This document shows positions 45,496 to 56,935 of a stretch of 64,000 nt of DNA, one piece after another. Under the pieces are notes generated by a model. That model saw nothing but the letters and a program-made list of their open reading frames with translations, was not told the origin of the DNA and did not search any database. Origin of the DNA: Ailurus styani (taxonomy: Eukaryota > Chordata > Mammalia > Carnivora > Ailuridae); NCBI GenBank assembly GCA_002007465.1, contig LNAC01000375.1, positions 186,001-250,000 of the forward strand, written 5' to 3'. Made by a program: the position numbers and the translations under genes. Within the stretch, counting starts at the first letter, position 1. Every line of letters starts with the position of its first letter.

Positions 45496-45828
45496 TTGGT
45501 ACCTGTATTTATAGAATTCTATATTTCAATCTAAACTTAATCAGGCTTGGAAAACACCCTTCCTCCTTAATGATGTTCTTCACACAGTATTCTTCCTTTG
45601 ACAAAAATGCAGAAATCTTACTGAGTATACAGAAGTGTAGCATTAGAGTGATTGGATGTACGTTTAAGAAATGGGTTTCAGGTTGAGAATCACTCACCAA
45701 AACTTGTCCTTTACCCATTTCTTGTCACAGCTTTAACATTTCTGCATGTGCTCTTCAAGTTTGATCTAGTCTTTGTGTGTCAATATCAGTAGCATCTTCT
45801 TTTAAAAGTAACCTGGGTTATTTTAAAA

Positions 45829-46012
45829 TAACTGGGTGACTCAGTCAGTTAAGTGATGGACACTTGATTTTGGTTCAGGTCACGATCACAGGGAGATGAG
45901 ATCAAGCCCCACGGTGAACCCCGAGTCAGACTCCGCTTTCAGCATGGAGCCTGCTTGTTCCTCTTCCTCTGCCCACTCTCCTCCGTGAAATAAATAAATA
46001 AAAATTTAAAAA
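45829..46012 (+). mobile_element. CAN SINE, head-truncated, sense
   Basis: AACTGGGTGACTCAGTCAGTTAAG marks the start. The first few bases of the head are missing or diverged. CAGGTCACGATCACAGGG, AGCATGGAGCCTGC and AATAAATAAAAATTTA with poly(A) follow. It is an old subfamily. Confidence 0.88.
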
Positions 46013-46394
46013 ATAACTTGGACCTTTTCTTTTTTCTTCCCGAGGCAGATGAGATATTGCATTTTTGTATGTTAGTTATGTAAGAATCCTTGCTGCTCTT
46101 TTCTCTGTCATTTAGCCTAGCCCTGGCTTGGTATTTTGAGAAAGAAAAGGACTATGGGATTTCATTTAGGAATCTCCAGTTTCAACATTACTAAAAGTAG
46201 AGATCTATAAGCCTTCACTGAGGGAATGTGCAAACCTAACATATTTTTGTTTTGTTGGGGGAGGATGTTTTATGTATTTTTTTTTATTTTTGCCCAAATA
46301 TCCCTAAATATTGTTCAGCTTTTTAGAACAATAAATAATCAATGATGCCATCAAAACAATTAAAGCCTCACAGCTTAAATATATATTTTTTGCC

Positions 46395-46600
46395 ATTTTT
46401 GTTTTTAAAGATTTTATTTATTTATTTATTTGACAGAGAGAGAGAGAGAGTGAGAGAGGAAACACAAGGAGGGGGAGTGGGAGAGGGAGAACAGGCTTCC
46501 TGCAGAGCAGGGAACCTGATTCAGGGCTTGATCCCAGAACCCTGGGATCATGATCTGAGCTAAAGGCAAATGTTCAATGACTGAGCCACCCAGGCACCCC
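46395..46600 (-). mobile_element. CAN SINE (SINEC), antisense
   Basis: TTTTTAAAGATTTTATTTATTTATTTATTTGACAG, (GA)n, GATCCCAGAACCCTGGGATC, and the head complement CCACCCAGGCACCCC. T-rich sequence on both flanks hides the target-site duplication. Confidence 0.94.
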
Positions 46601-46619
46601 TATTTTTTTTTTTTTTTGT

Positions 46620-47080
46620 AATTTTGACTTAGAGTGTGTGTAAAGCATAAAAACAATATATAATGTACAAAAAAATAAATGAAACATTTTATAATCTTAG
46701 AATATTCTTTGTGGTATAAAAGCAGAGAATTTTATCACTCTTTTCCAAGTTAATTTATATTTCATAGATCTGAAGAGAAAAAGAAAACTTGAAACACTAA
46801 TGAAAATTTTAAAAGTCCAGGAAAATAGTATATTTTATCAGTCTAGATTTGCCCTGCTATGATTTTAAAGACATTACTTTCTTATTTTGCCTTCAATTGC
46901 ATAAAGGTTGTTTTGGCATTTGAATTTTAATAAATAAACCAGCTTCTCAAATAAGAAATAATTTTAACAAATAGAATTTAAAATGTCAGATCCATTATAA
47001 GTTTAACTATTATCCTAAGGAATATAGAATAGATTCTTAGAGCACAAATGGGAATAATTTATATGAATTACTAATATAAA
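46620..47080. other. Unique AT-rich DNA, no gene seen
   Basis: Nothing recognised. Confidence 0.5.
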
Positions 47081-47084
47081 TTCT

Positions 47085-47190
47085 TCAGTTACTGTGAGCA
47101 AGGTATTGTAGTAGGTTCTATACAGAGATTACCTAGTTAAATCCTCTCCATAAGCTCATGAGGCGAGTATAATAATTCCTATGTAACATT
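47085..47190 (+). mobile_element. MIR fragment, sense
   Basis: ACTGTGAGCAAGGTATTGTAGTAGGTTCTATACAGAG and TTAAATCCTCTCCATAAGCTCATGAGGCGAG follow the MIR pattern (GCACTGTGCTAGGCACTTTACA..TTAATCCTCACAACAACCCTATGAGG). Confidence 0.7.
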
Positions 47191-47629
47191 ATTTAGATAT
47201 ATTCATATTCTTAAGAAACATATATCCTTTTATATGGACACATGCATTGTTGAGTTAATAATATAGTAAGTCAGTGGTGTGGCAGCAAATAAGACCCTCC
47301 CCCATGATCATGCTAGAGGATAATAAATTTTCAGTGCATTGATGACCTCTGGGCTTGACTGATTAGTGTACTGGAGTGGATAGTAAGAACTAATTTTTAA
47401 TAATCCATTAATGGAATGAGTTTAATGTCTGTAGAAGACAAATGACTTGCAGAGAAAAGATCTTCAGGGAGAAGAAACAAGCCACGAAAGAGGCAGTTTG
47501 AGGAAGCGTTTTTTTTTGTGGTGTGTAGTATGAACCCTGGTCACATATCCCACAGTATCATCAGTAAACTATGCAGTCCTTGTTAATGCATGGTAGTGGG
47601 ATCTATTTGGTGGGCAGAATACTAATAAT

Positions 47630-47872
47630 AATAACAGTTGGTATTTAGTGAATTCTTAGTCTCAGCCAAGTATGTGGTCACATTTATTCCCCCCAAACAA
47701 TATTTGAACAGTGCTATTGTTATCCCCCTTCAGATGAGGAAACTGCTTCTTTGAGAGGTTTATCATGTACCTAAGACCACTGAGTTGGTAAGTGGTAGAG
47801 TGGGGATTTTAACCAATGCCCTATGACTCCTGAGATGATAGTCTTAATTATTGGGCAATGTTGCTATTATGA
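47630..47872 (+). mobile_element. MIR SINE, sense
   Basis: CAGATGAGGAAACTG, AAGACCACTGAGTTGGTAAGTGG, AGAGTGGGGATTTTAACC and ATGACTCC are the conserved MIR core in order. The poorly preserved 5' part lies before 47700. Confidence 0.85.
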
Positions 47873-47934
47873 GACCTGGTTAAAAATAAGATCTGTTCAC
47901 ATAATGCTGTCAAAACTAATAGATTCCTTTTTTT

Positions 47935-48065
47935 TCCTTTTTACAGATGATGAAACCGAAACTTAGAGACAGAATAACAGCACAAGATTACTTAGCTAAT
48001 GCAGGGAAGGATCAGAATTTAATTCATATCTAACTCGAATGCCCTGAAGTGTTCCACTCACCATA
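47935..48065 (+). mobile_element. MIR core fragment, sense
   Basis: TTTTTACAGATGATGAAACCGAAACTTAGAGAC, TTACTTAGCTAATGCAGGGAAGGATCAGAATTTAATTC matches the MIR core a second time, about 60 bp after the previous MIR. Confidence 0.75.
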
Positions 48066-48217
48066 TTTTAAATAAATATGTTCAATCTTTCTTAATGAGG
48101 CAACAGTTTTAGTCCCTTTAAAAAGTGTTCTTTGTATTTTGGTTTGGTTGATTTGGTCTGAGTTAATTTATAATAGTTCTTTTGGTAATCAGTCTAACTC
48201 CATTTTTGATATTTGAT

Positions 48218-48577
48218 TGTTAACAGTTTTAAAGCCCCTCCCCTCCCACTCCCCCGTCTCTCCTGCCCCACATCTAGGTAAGCTGATAGAAAGCTCAGCT
48301 GCTACCTCCTTTGGCACCTGCAAGAAGGTCAAACCATGGAACTGAGGTCAGCACATGTGAGAACTTTCATCAAGATAACCATCCACACCCACCATAAAAG
48401 CCAGGCTACTCTTCTTTCCCAGCTTTCTAAAGTCAATTTCTGACCAGCTTGAGAACCAGCATGACTTTCCGCAGCCAGCCTCCTAATGCTAATAAATGGA
48501 ACTTTTCATATCTTTTGGTAAGTATTTGTGGTGTCATAAGAATCAAAACGTAGATGAGGACCCATCTTGTCTCAACA
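48218..48577 (+). mobile_element. Possible solo LTR, sense
   Basis: Candidate ends are TGTTAAC and CTCAACA (TG...CA), about 360 bp apart. CCATAAAAGCC is TATA-like, followed by CTAATAAATGG as a poly(A) signal about 100 bp later and a GTGGTGTCAT stretch. The layout resembles a class I LTR, but the family is not recognised. The downstream edge runs close to the (TA)n tract. Confidence 0.5.
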
Positions 48578-48597
48578 GAATGACTACAATACTTTCC

Positions 48598-48599
<2 letters not shown>

Positions 48600-48651
<52 letters not shown>
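48600..48651. repeat. (TA)n microsatellite left of the assembly gap
   Basis: About 25 pure TA units follow CCATT and are followed by AAAACACAGAGAGAGAGAGAAT, where the known sequence stops. Confidence 0.97.
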
Positions 48652-48656
<5 letters not shown>

Positions 48657-48672
48657 CAGAGAGAGAGAGAAT

Positions 48673-48816
48673 NNNNNNNNNNNNNNNNNNNNNNNNNNNN
48701 NNNNNNNNNNNNNNNNNNNNNNNNNNNNNNNNNNNNNNNNNNNNNNNNNNNNNNNNNNNNNNNNNNNNNNNNNNNNNNNNNNNNNNNNNNNNNNNNNNNN
48801 NNNNNNNNNNNNNNNN
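48673..48816. other. Assembly gap (144 N)
   Basis: Undetermined bases. Both flanks carry long (TA)n tracts, so the gap probably reflects a failure to cross the microsatellite. The true length is unknown. Confidence 0.99.

Positions 48817-48873
<57 letters not shown>
48817..48873. repeat. (TA)n microsatellite right of the assembly gap
   Basis: About 28 TA units followed by AAAACTCAGGGAGTAAAGG. The start AAAACNCAG resembles the left flank AAAACACAGAG, which raises the possibility that both tracts are one locus assembled twice. Confidence 0.97.
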
Positions 48874-48878
<5 letters not shown>

Positions 48879-48889
48879 TCAGGGAGTAA

Positions 48890-50905
48890 AGGAATTTGCT
48901 GGAAGGATATGCGGTGTTTCCTAATATTAATGGAAGGCTGGAAAACCAGTCTCAGAAACTGGGCAACAACCAACAGCATGCAGGTAGCAGGAAAGAGAGC
49001 CAGTATCATGCCTCAGGGACAGTCTGGTTAGGATATTGCTGCTGGCCGTAACGCCAAAGTACTTATCACTGTCTGCATTGCTGAACTCTGACAGCACCAC
49101 TGCCAGTACTGCCTGAAAATGTTCCCATATTCCAATATCATTTGGTCACCATTTCAAGATTCAAACCTGGAGGTGTGAGCATTTAATTCTTAGATGTATC
49201 CACACTGTGTATCTACACAGTAGTCAGCCACAAAGCATGGAGGGGTTTTAACTGGCTTCTCCCGACTTAATAATATCTTCCATTAGGACATGAACAATTG
49301 AGGATAACCTCAAAGTAGAAATGTTGTTCTGATGCTACATGACGGATATGTATGTATCACCACATTGTATCTTTGATGCAGTTACACTATTCTTAAGTGA
49401 TTACTATTTCTTGCCTGATATCCTTTCTTCACTGGGCTTTATGAAGTTTTTCTATTAGAGTTTATCACCTTTTTACTTTTGTTTCTTTTTAAAATTTTTT
49501 CTGTTGACTTTTCTCTCCTTTCTATCCCCAAATAAAGATACTTCAAGCTCTCTTTCCCTTTCTTCCTATGGTCCAATTGAGATAGCACTCATCTTCTGAA
49601 CCTCAACTCTTCCCTATATGGATGATACTGAGTTGACATTTACGACTCAGATATCTTCCTATTCAATCAGTCTTTCCATTTCTGTTTTCTTTCTGGATAT
49701 TTACATCTAGACTTTCCCATGTAGGGTAAAAGTGAAAATGACCTAGACTTCATCACCTTCTCCCAAATCCAGTTCTTCCTTAAGATGGATCTGCCTCTGT
49801 AGGCTGCCTTGTCGTCTAATCATCCCACCGCGACTATTGAACAAGTTACTTTCTCATGGCCCATGTCACCGAAGATTGTCAATTGCTCTACAAATCTTTC
49901 GCCCGGTTATTATAAACAGATTAATGCATGTGAGAACATTAATGCATAAAACAAATTAGACTTTTTGTATCTGGCTGAAGATAATTTTGACCAAGAGCTT
50001 TATTGAATATGCATGTGTTTGTATCTTCACAGTTTTTTTGAAATGAATTCTTTGACAAGAAATATACAATCTCAATTTGGAAAAGAAATTAGTCAAAAGG
50101 GAATTTCAGGGGTTATCCCTAGAAATATAACTCAGGAGAAGTAAACCTCACAGCTTTGCCTGTGTTGGAAATAGCTGTAATAGTTTGATTTCCTTTAAAA
50201 TATTAATTTGCTTAGATGCTGCATCAGGTGCCTGTTCTATGCTTTCTATTTTTTTCTGTTTCACCTGTTTCTGGCATTTTGGGCCTCTGTTCCTGGCCTT
50301 GCTACTGTTGCTCATTAATTGATTCTGGGTGGTCTTCAAAAAGTGTCAAACCAGTGAAACATGCTTCACCCTCTGCCCACATCACACAGCTTCTGTTCCT
50401 TGCCCTGCGGCTTACCTGTTGATGCTTAACTATGAGATGTCAGGGGACATCTGATGCTCAGTGCCTCTGACTCGGAAGAGGGGGAAATTAAAGTCCCATA
50501 AATTAACTTCTGACAATAGAATACCAGACTGGAGGATAAATAATTCTCTCTTCCTTCCCACTTTTCATTATAAGTACCAGTCTTTATATTTTCTTAGATG
50601 ACAGTCTAAGGTCTTGAGACCAAGCATGTAATGAGTGCTAGCCAACTTGGCAATATACTCTTATGCTGGCTCTCCCCTCTTTTCATGCCTCATCCTCCTT
50701 CTCCCCTCACTCTGGATGTATAGGGGTGGAAATGCTTCAGACTTTACTTTCTGGGAAAACTAACACAGGTGTACTGTCTCTTCAACAAATACCCTGAGAA
50801 GATTATTTAGAAGAAGCTGGGCTTAGAGAGCAAATCCTCTGATGATGCCAAGACCCAGGTGGGGGTGGGGGTGGCGGTGGGAGATAGGGAGGTGGGGAAA
50901 AGTTG
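48890..50905. other. Unique DNA, no gene seen
   Basis: No element or gene is recognised with confidence. A short G-rich tract lies at about 50860-50882 (GGGGGTGGGGGTGGCGGTGGG). Confidence 0.5.
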
Positions 50906-50919
50906 TTTCAGGGAGAAAA

Positions 50920-50941
50920 AGCTTCTTTCTTTCTTTCTTTC

Positions 50942-50973
<32 letters not shown>

Positions 50974-51172
50974 GTTTCTTTCTTTCTTTCAGATTTTATT
51001 TATTTTTTCGACAGAGACACACAGAGAGAAGGAACACAAGCAGGGGAAGTGGGAGAGGGAGAACAGGATTTCTGCAGAGCAGGGAGCCTGATGTGGGGCT
51101 TGGTCCCAGAACCCTGGGATCATGACCTGAGCCAAAGTCAGACACTTGACCAAGTGAGCCACCCAGGTGCCC
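50920..51172 (-). mobile_element. CAN SINE with tail grown into a TTTC/TC microsatellite, antisense
   Basis: CAGGGAGAAAA at 50909-50919 and 51173-51183 is the target-site duplication. Between them, GCTTC(TTTC)n(TC)n(TTTC)n replaces the usual T-run at 50920-50989. The ordinary SINE follows: AGATTTTATTTATTTTTTCGACAG, the GA-rich body and the head complement CCACCCAGGTGCCCC. Because the target site brackets the microsatellite, the microsatellite arose inside the element's A-rich tail. Confidence 0.95.
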
Positions 51173-51245
51173 CAGGGAGAAAATATTTCGAAGCAAAGTA
51201 TTTATGATAGAAATTATGTATCTATGTTGATTATCTATAGTTAAA

Positions 51246-51895
51246 AGTTCAAAATTACTTAGCCATCAGAAAGGATGATGAGGGCACCTGGGTGGCTCAG
51301 TGGCTTAAAGCCTCTGCCTTCAGCTCAGGTCATGATGTTAGGGTCCTGGGGTCGAGGCCAGCATCGGGCTCTCTGCTCAGCGGGGAGCCTGCTTCCTCTT
51401 CTCTCTCTCTGCCTGCCTCTGCCTACTTGTGATCTCTCTCTCTGTGTCAAATAAATAAATAAAATCTTTGAAAAAAAAAAAAGAAAGGATGATCAATTTA
51501 CATCAATGTGGATGGAACTGGAGGGTATTATGCTGAGTGAAATAAGTCAACCAGAGAAAGACAATTATCATATGGTTTCACTCACATATGTAGAATATAA
51601 GAAACAGGGCAAAGGACCATAGGGGAAGGGAGGGAAAACTGAACCGGAAGTCATCAGAGAAGGAGAGAAACCATGAGAGATGTCTAACTCTAGGAAACAA
51701 ACTGAGGGTTGCTAGAGGGGAGGTGAGTTGGGGGAGGATGGGGTAACTGGATGTTGGGCACTAAGAAGGGCAGGTGATGTGAAGAGCACTGAGCGTTATA
51801 CACAACTGATAAATTATTGAACACTACATCTGAAACTAATGATGTACTATAAGTTGGCTAACTGAATTTGAATAAAAAATACAAAAAATAAATAA
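51246..51895 (+). mobile_element. Carnivore L1 3' end, sense, split by a SINE
   Basis: TTAGCCATCAGAAAGGATG begins the ORF2 end. After the SINE come GTGGATGGAACTGGAGGGTATTATGCTGAGTGAAATAAG, AAAGACAATTATCATATGG and the carnivore L1 3'UTR: GAGGGTTGCTAGAGGGGAGG, GGGCACTAAGAAGGGCAGG, AGAGCACTGAGCGTTATAC, ending in TTGAATAAAAAATAC. It is moderately young. Confidence 0.93.
51282..51482 (+). mobile_element. Young mustelid-type CAN SINE in L1, sense
   Basis: GGGCACCTGGGTGGCTCAGTGG with CTTAAAGCCTCTGCCTTCAG, near-consensus body, (AATA)n, AATCTTTG and poly(A). AGAAAGGATGAT is the perfect target-site duplication (from 51268 and from 51482), within L1 ORF2 sequence. Confidence 0.97.
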
Positions 51896-51899
51896 AAGG

Positions 51900-52869
51900 A
51901 GATTAATCTCCTGGTGATTCTGAAATTGTAAATGTATATGGAGGATTTATTTTCTAGGCACCAAATAGCCCATATTTACATTACTTTATTAAAAGGCATC
52001 AAATTTGATCCTTTCAATGACTAGAAGTAATGGCCAAGTCCAGAGCTGAAGCCAGATCTCCTTTTTAGAGTAAATTTTATATTTCAAACTATCAATTACA
52101 TGATGAACATAAATCACCAAAATAAGAAAGAGAATCAGTGCCCATAAGTTTGCAGAAATCATTATCCAATAAGTGCATACTGTGATTTATCCTTGAATTA
52201 TCTTCTTGGTGATCTATGATATAACTGAGATTTTAAACATCACCTATCCTATTACCAACTATCTTTTGAGATGTTCTAGGACTGCTTGCTTGTACTGGTT
52301 AGTGAGAAAACATACCTAAATGAACTTAATGAAAAATTCAGGCTTTGAAATCTGAGATTTTTTCTTATTTTATAGTCAAAATACATTTGTCATAGTAAAA
52401 TCTTAATACTTGTAAATTTGTACTTAGATGAAAAAGTATCTTAGTATCCTAGTTTCTAAAATTGTACGTGGCAAACTCTATAAAACCTTTATATAAGTAA
52501 GATGGGATTGAATTGCTTTACAAGAGTACACTTTCTTCTTTCTAGTAAAACAAAACAAAACAAAACAACACCTCCTGGAAAACAAACCTTATGTAGAAAT
52601 CTATCCATTCCTTCAGTCATTTTGAAATTAATTCTTGAAATTAATCTTCACTTTAAAAGTAGAGGGTTAAATTTACTCTGAAAGAAAAGTATCAAGTAAA
52701 GTGGATATAAAGTAGTTTCTCAAGAAAAAAGAATTCTTGTTTCTACATTTCTGGCACATCTTAATATTAAGTTTTCTTGAGACACTGTTTGGCTTGGCAG
52801 AGGCCCTATGTCAATTATCTTTCGCTCATTCAAAAATGAACATATAGTATTAGAAAAATGTATGGTAGA
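51900..52869. other. Unique AT-rich DNA, no gene seen
   Basis: An (AAAAC)n simple repeat lies at about 52548-52568. Otherwise nothing is recognised. Confidence 0.5.
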
Positions 52870-54110
52870 TTTGATGTACTTAATAGGTAAAAATTATTGG
52901 ACAGAATATAAAAAGCACTAATACTAAAAGAAAAAATGATAAATTGTATTTCATCAACATTGGTAAGATTTTCTTACCAAAAGACAACTTAAAGGATAAT
53001 CCATACACTGTAAAACATACTCAGAATACATAGATTGCAAAAAGCTTTAATATCAGGAATATATAGACATTTCTATGAATAAACAATAAAAAGATGGATA
53101 ACCCAGTTAAAAAAATTTGGCAAAAAGCTAGATGAGAAACTTTGCAAACGGTAAGTGAATGCCCAATAAATATATGAAAGATGGTCAAAATTTTAGTCCT
53201 CGAAGATATGCAAAATAAAGCAACAATGAGATACTATTCGCACCTGTAGGAAGGCTAACCAAAGGGGGAAAAATGATTCTAAATGATATCAGGCATACGA
53301 GCCAATTAAAACTCTCAAGTATTGATGATGGGTGTTGGATTAGTTTGCTAGGGCTGTTTTAACAAAGTACTACAAAGTGGATTTCGTAAGAGATCTATTG
53401 TTTCACAACTCCTTGTGAAATCCAGATGTTGGCAGGTCTGGTTCCTTTTGAGGGCTGTGGGGAAGGATCTCTTCCAGGTCTGTGTTTGGCTTGTAAATTA
53501 CTGTCTTCATGATTATATAATATTCTCTGTCTGTATAAATGTTTCCAAATTCCTCCTTTTTATAAGGATACTAGTCATATTAGATTAGAAGCCACCTTAA
53601 TGACCTTATTTTAACTTAACTAAGTAATCTACACCAACCCTATTTTTAAAGAAGTCCCCCTTCTGAGGTAATGAGGATTTGGACTCATTTCTAATTTCGG
53701 AGGTACACAATTCAATCCATAACAGGCATGAAATGGTGTAATCACTTTGTAGAACTGTTTGTAGTTAGATACTTCTCTATGCTACAGTCCAATAATTTCA
53801 CACTTAGGTAAAATGAATGAATTAAATGCAATAACATGGATCCTTGCAAAACCATGATGTAAAGTTTAGAAACTAGGGACAAAAGTGTTCAACTTGTATA
53901 AGAATAGACAAAATTAATCTATCATATTAGAAATTAGAAAGTGGTTTCCCCAGAAGTAAGGGAGGGAAAAATGACTAGAAAAGACAAAGGGAAAATTATG
54001 AGGTGATGATAATTCTTATTTTGGATAATCACACAATTAAACAATAGTCAGACCTAAACAAACTGAGCACCTAAAGTTGAGTGTATATTATTACGTTAAT
54101 TAGACCTAAA
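52870..54110 (+). mobile_element. Old L1 3' part, sense, split by an MLT1 LTR
   Basis: Diverged ORF2-end landmarks include AATTGTATTTCATCAACATTGG, ATAACCCAGTTAAAAAAATTTGGCAAAAAG, AACAATGAGATACTATTCGCACC, then, beyond the LTR, GGTGTAATCACTTTG and CAGTCCAATAATTTCACAC. It is the most diverged L1 in the window. Confidence 0.65.
53336..53724 (-). mobile_element. MLT1-type ERVL-MaLR LTR, antisense, nested in L1
   Basis: The minus strand reads GTTATGGATTGAATTGTGTACC, then GAGTCCAAATCCTCATTACCTCAGAAG, ATATGACTAGTATCCTTATAA, ending in GTAGTACTTTGTTAAAACAGCCCTAGCAAACTAATCC. This is an MLT1-like layout in the opposite orientation to the copy at 5.8-6.5 kb. Confidence 0.82.
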
Positions 54111-55090
54111 TTGTATACAGACACATTTATGCACACACTCATACAAATACATATTAACATATGGTTGTTTAAAACTAGAACTGACATTTCTAACTCCACG
54201 TTGCTAAAATTCAAGTATATAAGAAAAATATTAAGATTAAAAATACAAATCGTGGTTGACACTTCTGTCTTAAGCTTGTTTTATAATAAAATTTTGTACT
54301 AAGAAAATAACCAGTGAATTTTAATAAAAGTGGAGTTCAAAATTGTGTAACAGTGGGAATTCATAAATCTACTTAAAATTGTAGCATTCATGATTCTTCC
54401 TTTGGGAAAAATAAAAAACAACAACTAATTTAGCAATTGCTATAGGTAACTTAAAATTTAATATGCAGGAAAGTAAATACAGTTCCCTCAGATTTTATAG
54501 ACTTTAACTTCAACATAGGTTTTGATTTCTATATTAAGACTCTCATATCAGGACAGCGTGGGTTATAATGTGGGCACAAATAACCCCATATTCTCTTTGG
54601 CTAAATACAACAAAGATTATTTCTCTCCTCTTCCTCTGTATGTCCAAGAGGGCTTTAAGGGTTTTAGCTCATCAGAGGCACTTGGTGAAGAATCTATCCC
54701 ATTCATCACCACAGAGGAAGTGAGACTGTAGTGTCTCAGGTAATTAAATTCTCCAGTCAGAAACTGAGGTGCATGGCTTCTACCTATAGGTCATCCGCCA
54801 GAATTTGTTATATGACCCTGTCTGTCCCACCTCAAGGTGAGAAGGTGTATATCCATTCTTCCATCTCATGGAAGGTGACGAGGATCAGATATTGGTGAAC
54901 AATGTTAACATATTTCATATTTAGGTAATGGGAAAGGTAAATTCTGGGGACTCTTAAAATCATATAAGTTTCTTTCTAAACCAATAAAAAAGAAGAAATA
55001 TATTTGGTTTATATAATTAGAAAGTCCTCTATTTTCTGATATTAGTAAATAATTTATCAACAAGTTTTAGGACCTGAAATGGTTTAGATA
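54111..55090. other. Unique DNA, possible old repeat at 54525-54905
   Basis: TACAACAAAGATTATTTCTCTCC and CCATTCTTCCATCTCATGGAAG suggest an old interspersed repeat of uncertain family. No gene seen. Confidence 0.35.
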
Positions 55091-55212
55091 ATGCCTCCTT
55101 TTTAATTTATTTTTTTATTTTATTTTATTTTTTAAAGATTTATTTTATTTTATTTATTATTATTATTTGTCCCTGGGGTACAGGTCTGTGAATCATCATG
55201 CCTCCTTTTTTA
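55091..55212 (-). mobile_element. Very short L1 3'-end insertion, antisense
   Basis: ATGCCTCCTTTTTA (from 55091) and ATGCCTCCTTTTTTA (from 55198) flank a T-rich tract and GTCCCTGGGGTACAGGTCTGTGAATCATC. That last piece is the reverse complement of the carnivore L1 3' terminus (compare 29010-29035). Only about 30 bp of L1 was copied besides the tail. Confidence 0.85.
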
Positions 55213-55311
55213 TTGACTTATTTTTTAAAGTAATCCCAATGTGGGGCTTGAACTCAGGACCCTAAAATTAAGAGTCACATGCTCTATCAGCTGAGCAAGC
55301 CAGGTATCCCT
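55213..55311 (-). mobile_element. CAN SINE fragment, antisense
   Basis: TTATTTTTTAAAGTAATCCCAATGTGGGGCTTGAACTCAGGACCC and the head-side complement CAGCTGAGCAAGCCAGGTATCCC. The GA-rich block is missing, as in the other short copies in this window. Confidence 0.82.
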
Positions 55312-56935
55312 AGATAATGCCATTGAAACATCAACTATTCACAACTAGAGGACAAAATTTAAAAGAACAAAATAAAATAGAATATATGATGTGCGATATT
55401 CTTTCTTTGGCTTATTTGAAATCCCTCAATTGTCCAAGTGTTCTAATGATCACTGCATTTGAAAAATGTATTTGATAAATTGCAAAGGTTTCTTGTAACT
55501 GCTCCTGATCAAATGTTTAAAAAATATTGTGGAACATTAACTTTAATTGAAAGAAAAGAAAGGGAAAAAATTCATGACCTCACTACTCTAGCCATTATAG
55601 TGGTTTTACTTTTTCTAGCATTACATATCAGCCTGTATCCATTTCCAGATAATTTTTACCTACTAAACACAGGATAGATATAGTTAATGTCTTTTCTGTC
55701 ACTGATGAATATATTATAAGCATTTTCCATGCATTTTACTCTATATTCAAGCAGAATACTATGAAAAATTCTGTAAATCCATAAAAAAAAATAATCTGTG
55801 GCAAAGATGGCTAGTTTTCTACCCCAATACCATCTCTTCTCCTTAGTAAATTAAAAAGATAGATACTTCTGTAAGCAAAATATCCAGGTAAGGATTACAT
55901 CTTCCAGGATCCCTTGAGACTAAGGGCTAATAGTTTTGACGAGTTAGTTTTGACGAGTAAGAGGCAAGAAAATCCTCTCTTACGGTATTTCTGGGAATGA
56001 TCCTTAGCAGGATGATAGGTTCTTTATTTACTCCTTTGCTCATCTGGAATTTAAACATGATGGCCAAGTTTGGGAAAATCATTTTGGAGTCTCAAGCTTG
56101 AAAGAACTGAGGTTCTGGAAGAGAAGGCCTGGATTCAAATGTCTCAAGAGATAAACAGCTAACCTGTCCACCCATTATTTATTTTGCTTGATTTCATTTT
56201 ATTTTTATTTTGTTAGATGTTGTTGGACTTAAAACTACCAAATACAGGTCTAGAATTCCCTTATAAAAATCATCTTGACACTTCTTCAATTCCTAGAAAT
56301 GCTCGTGTTAAATTCAAGTAGTATAAAAGGTAAAAAACATTACAACTATTCACTTTCCATTTCCTTTCCCCAAAATAACATCTGTTTTAAGTTTTGTTTA
56401 TTTCTCCAAATAGATATTTATATACCATCGTAGATAAGGTCTAGACATAGATGGTTAGCTATATAAGTACATTCTGTGTTAGTTATTTGTAGTAGTTTTT
56501 ATCTATGTAGATATTGGTATGGATATAGATACATATGCACATTTTTCCAAATTAGCAAAGTTAGGCAATTATTTACATGTTGTGAAGGATAAAAAGAGTA
56601 GCTAATTTTTACTTCAACTCACCCTCTTTTCTTAACCTCCTTGATGTCCTTATTATTTTTCTAATGTTCCTTCTGAAACAGTATGTATTTACTTAAATTA
56701 TTTTTTGATTTTTCAAGTTTCTTCAATATTTGTTAATTCTCAATCAAATAAGAAGAAAAGTAATAGATTTTCATTATCTGCTATTTCCCACTCTGCTTCC
56801 CAATTTTTGTTTGTTTTTATTATGGCATATATATTATATGTTATTACAACATATCTATGATATATATAATATGATATTTAATTTCTGTAGTCACATTTTA
56901 GACAGTTTTATATATGAATGATTTAATACTGGTTA
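55312..56935. other. Unique AT-rich DNA, no gene seen
   Basis: Nothing recognised. The frame at 55459-55677 (72 codons) has a hydrophobic stretch but matches no family I know. An imperfect TA-rich stretch lies at about 56825-56880. Confidence 0.5.

Noticed and set aside
48433..49009. ORFs of repeated Tyr-Ile around the gap
   Set aside because: Translation of (TA)n and N; no biological frame.
50860..50882. G-quadruplex-type regulatory tract
   Set aside because: Short G-rich run with irregular spacing; possible but unsupported by context.
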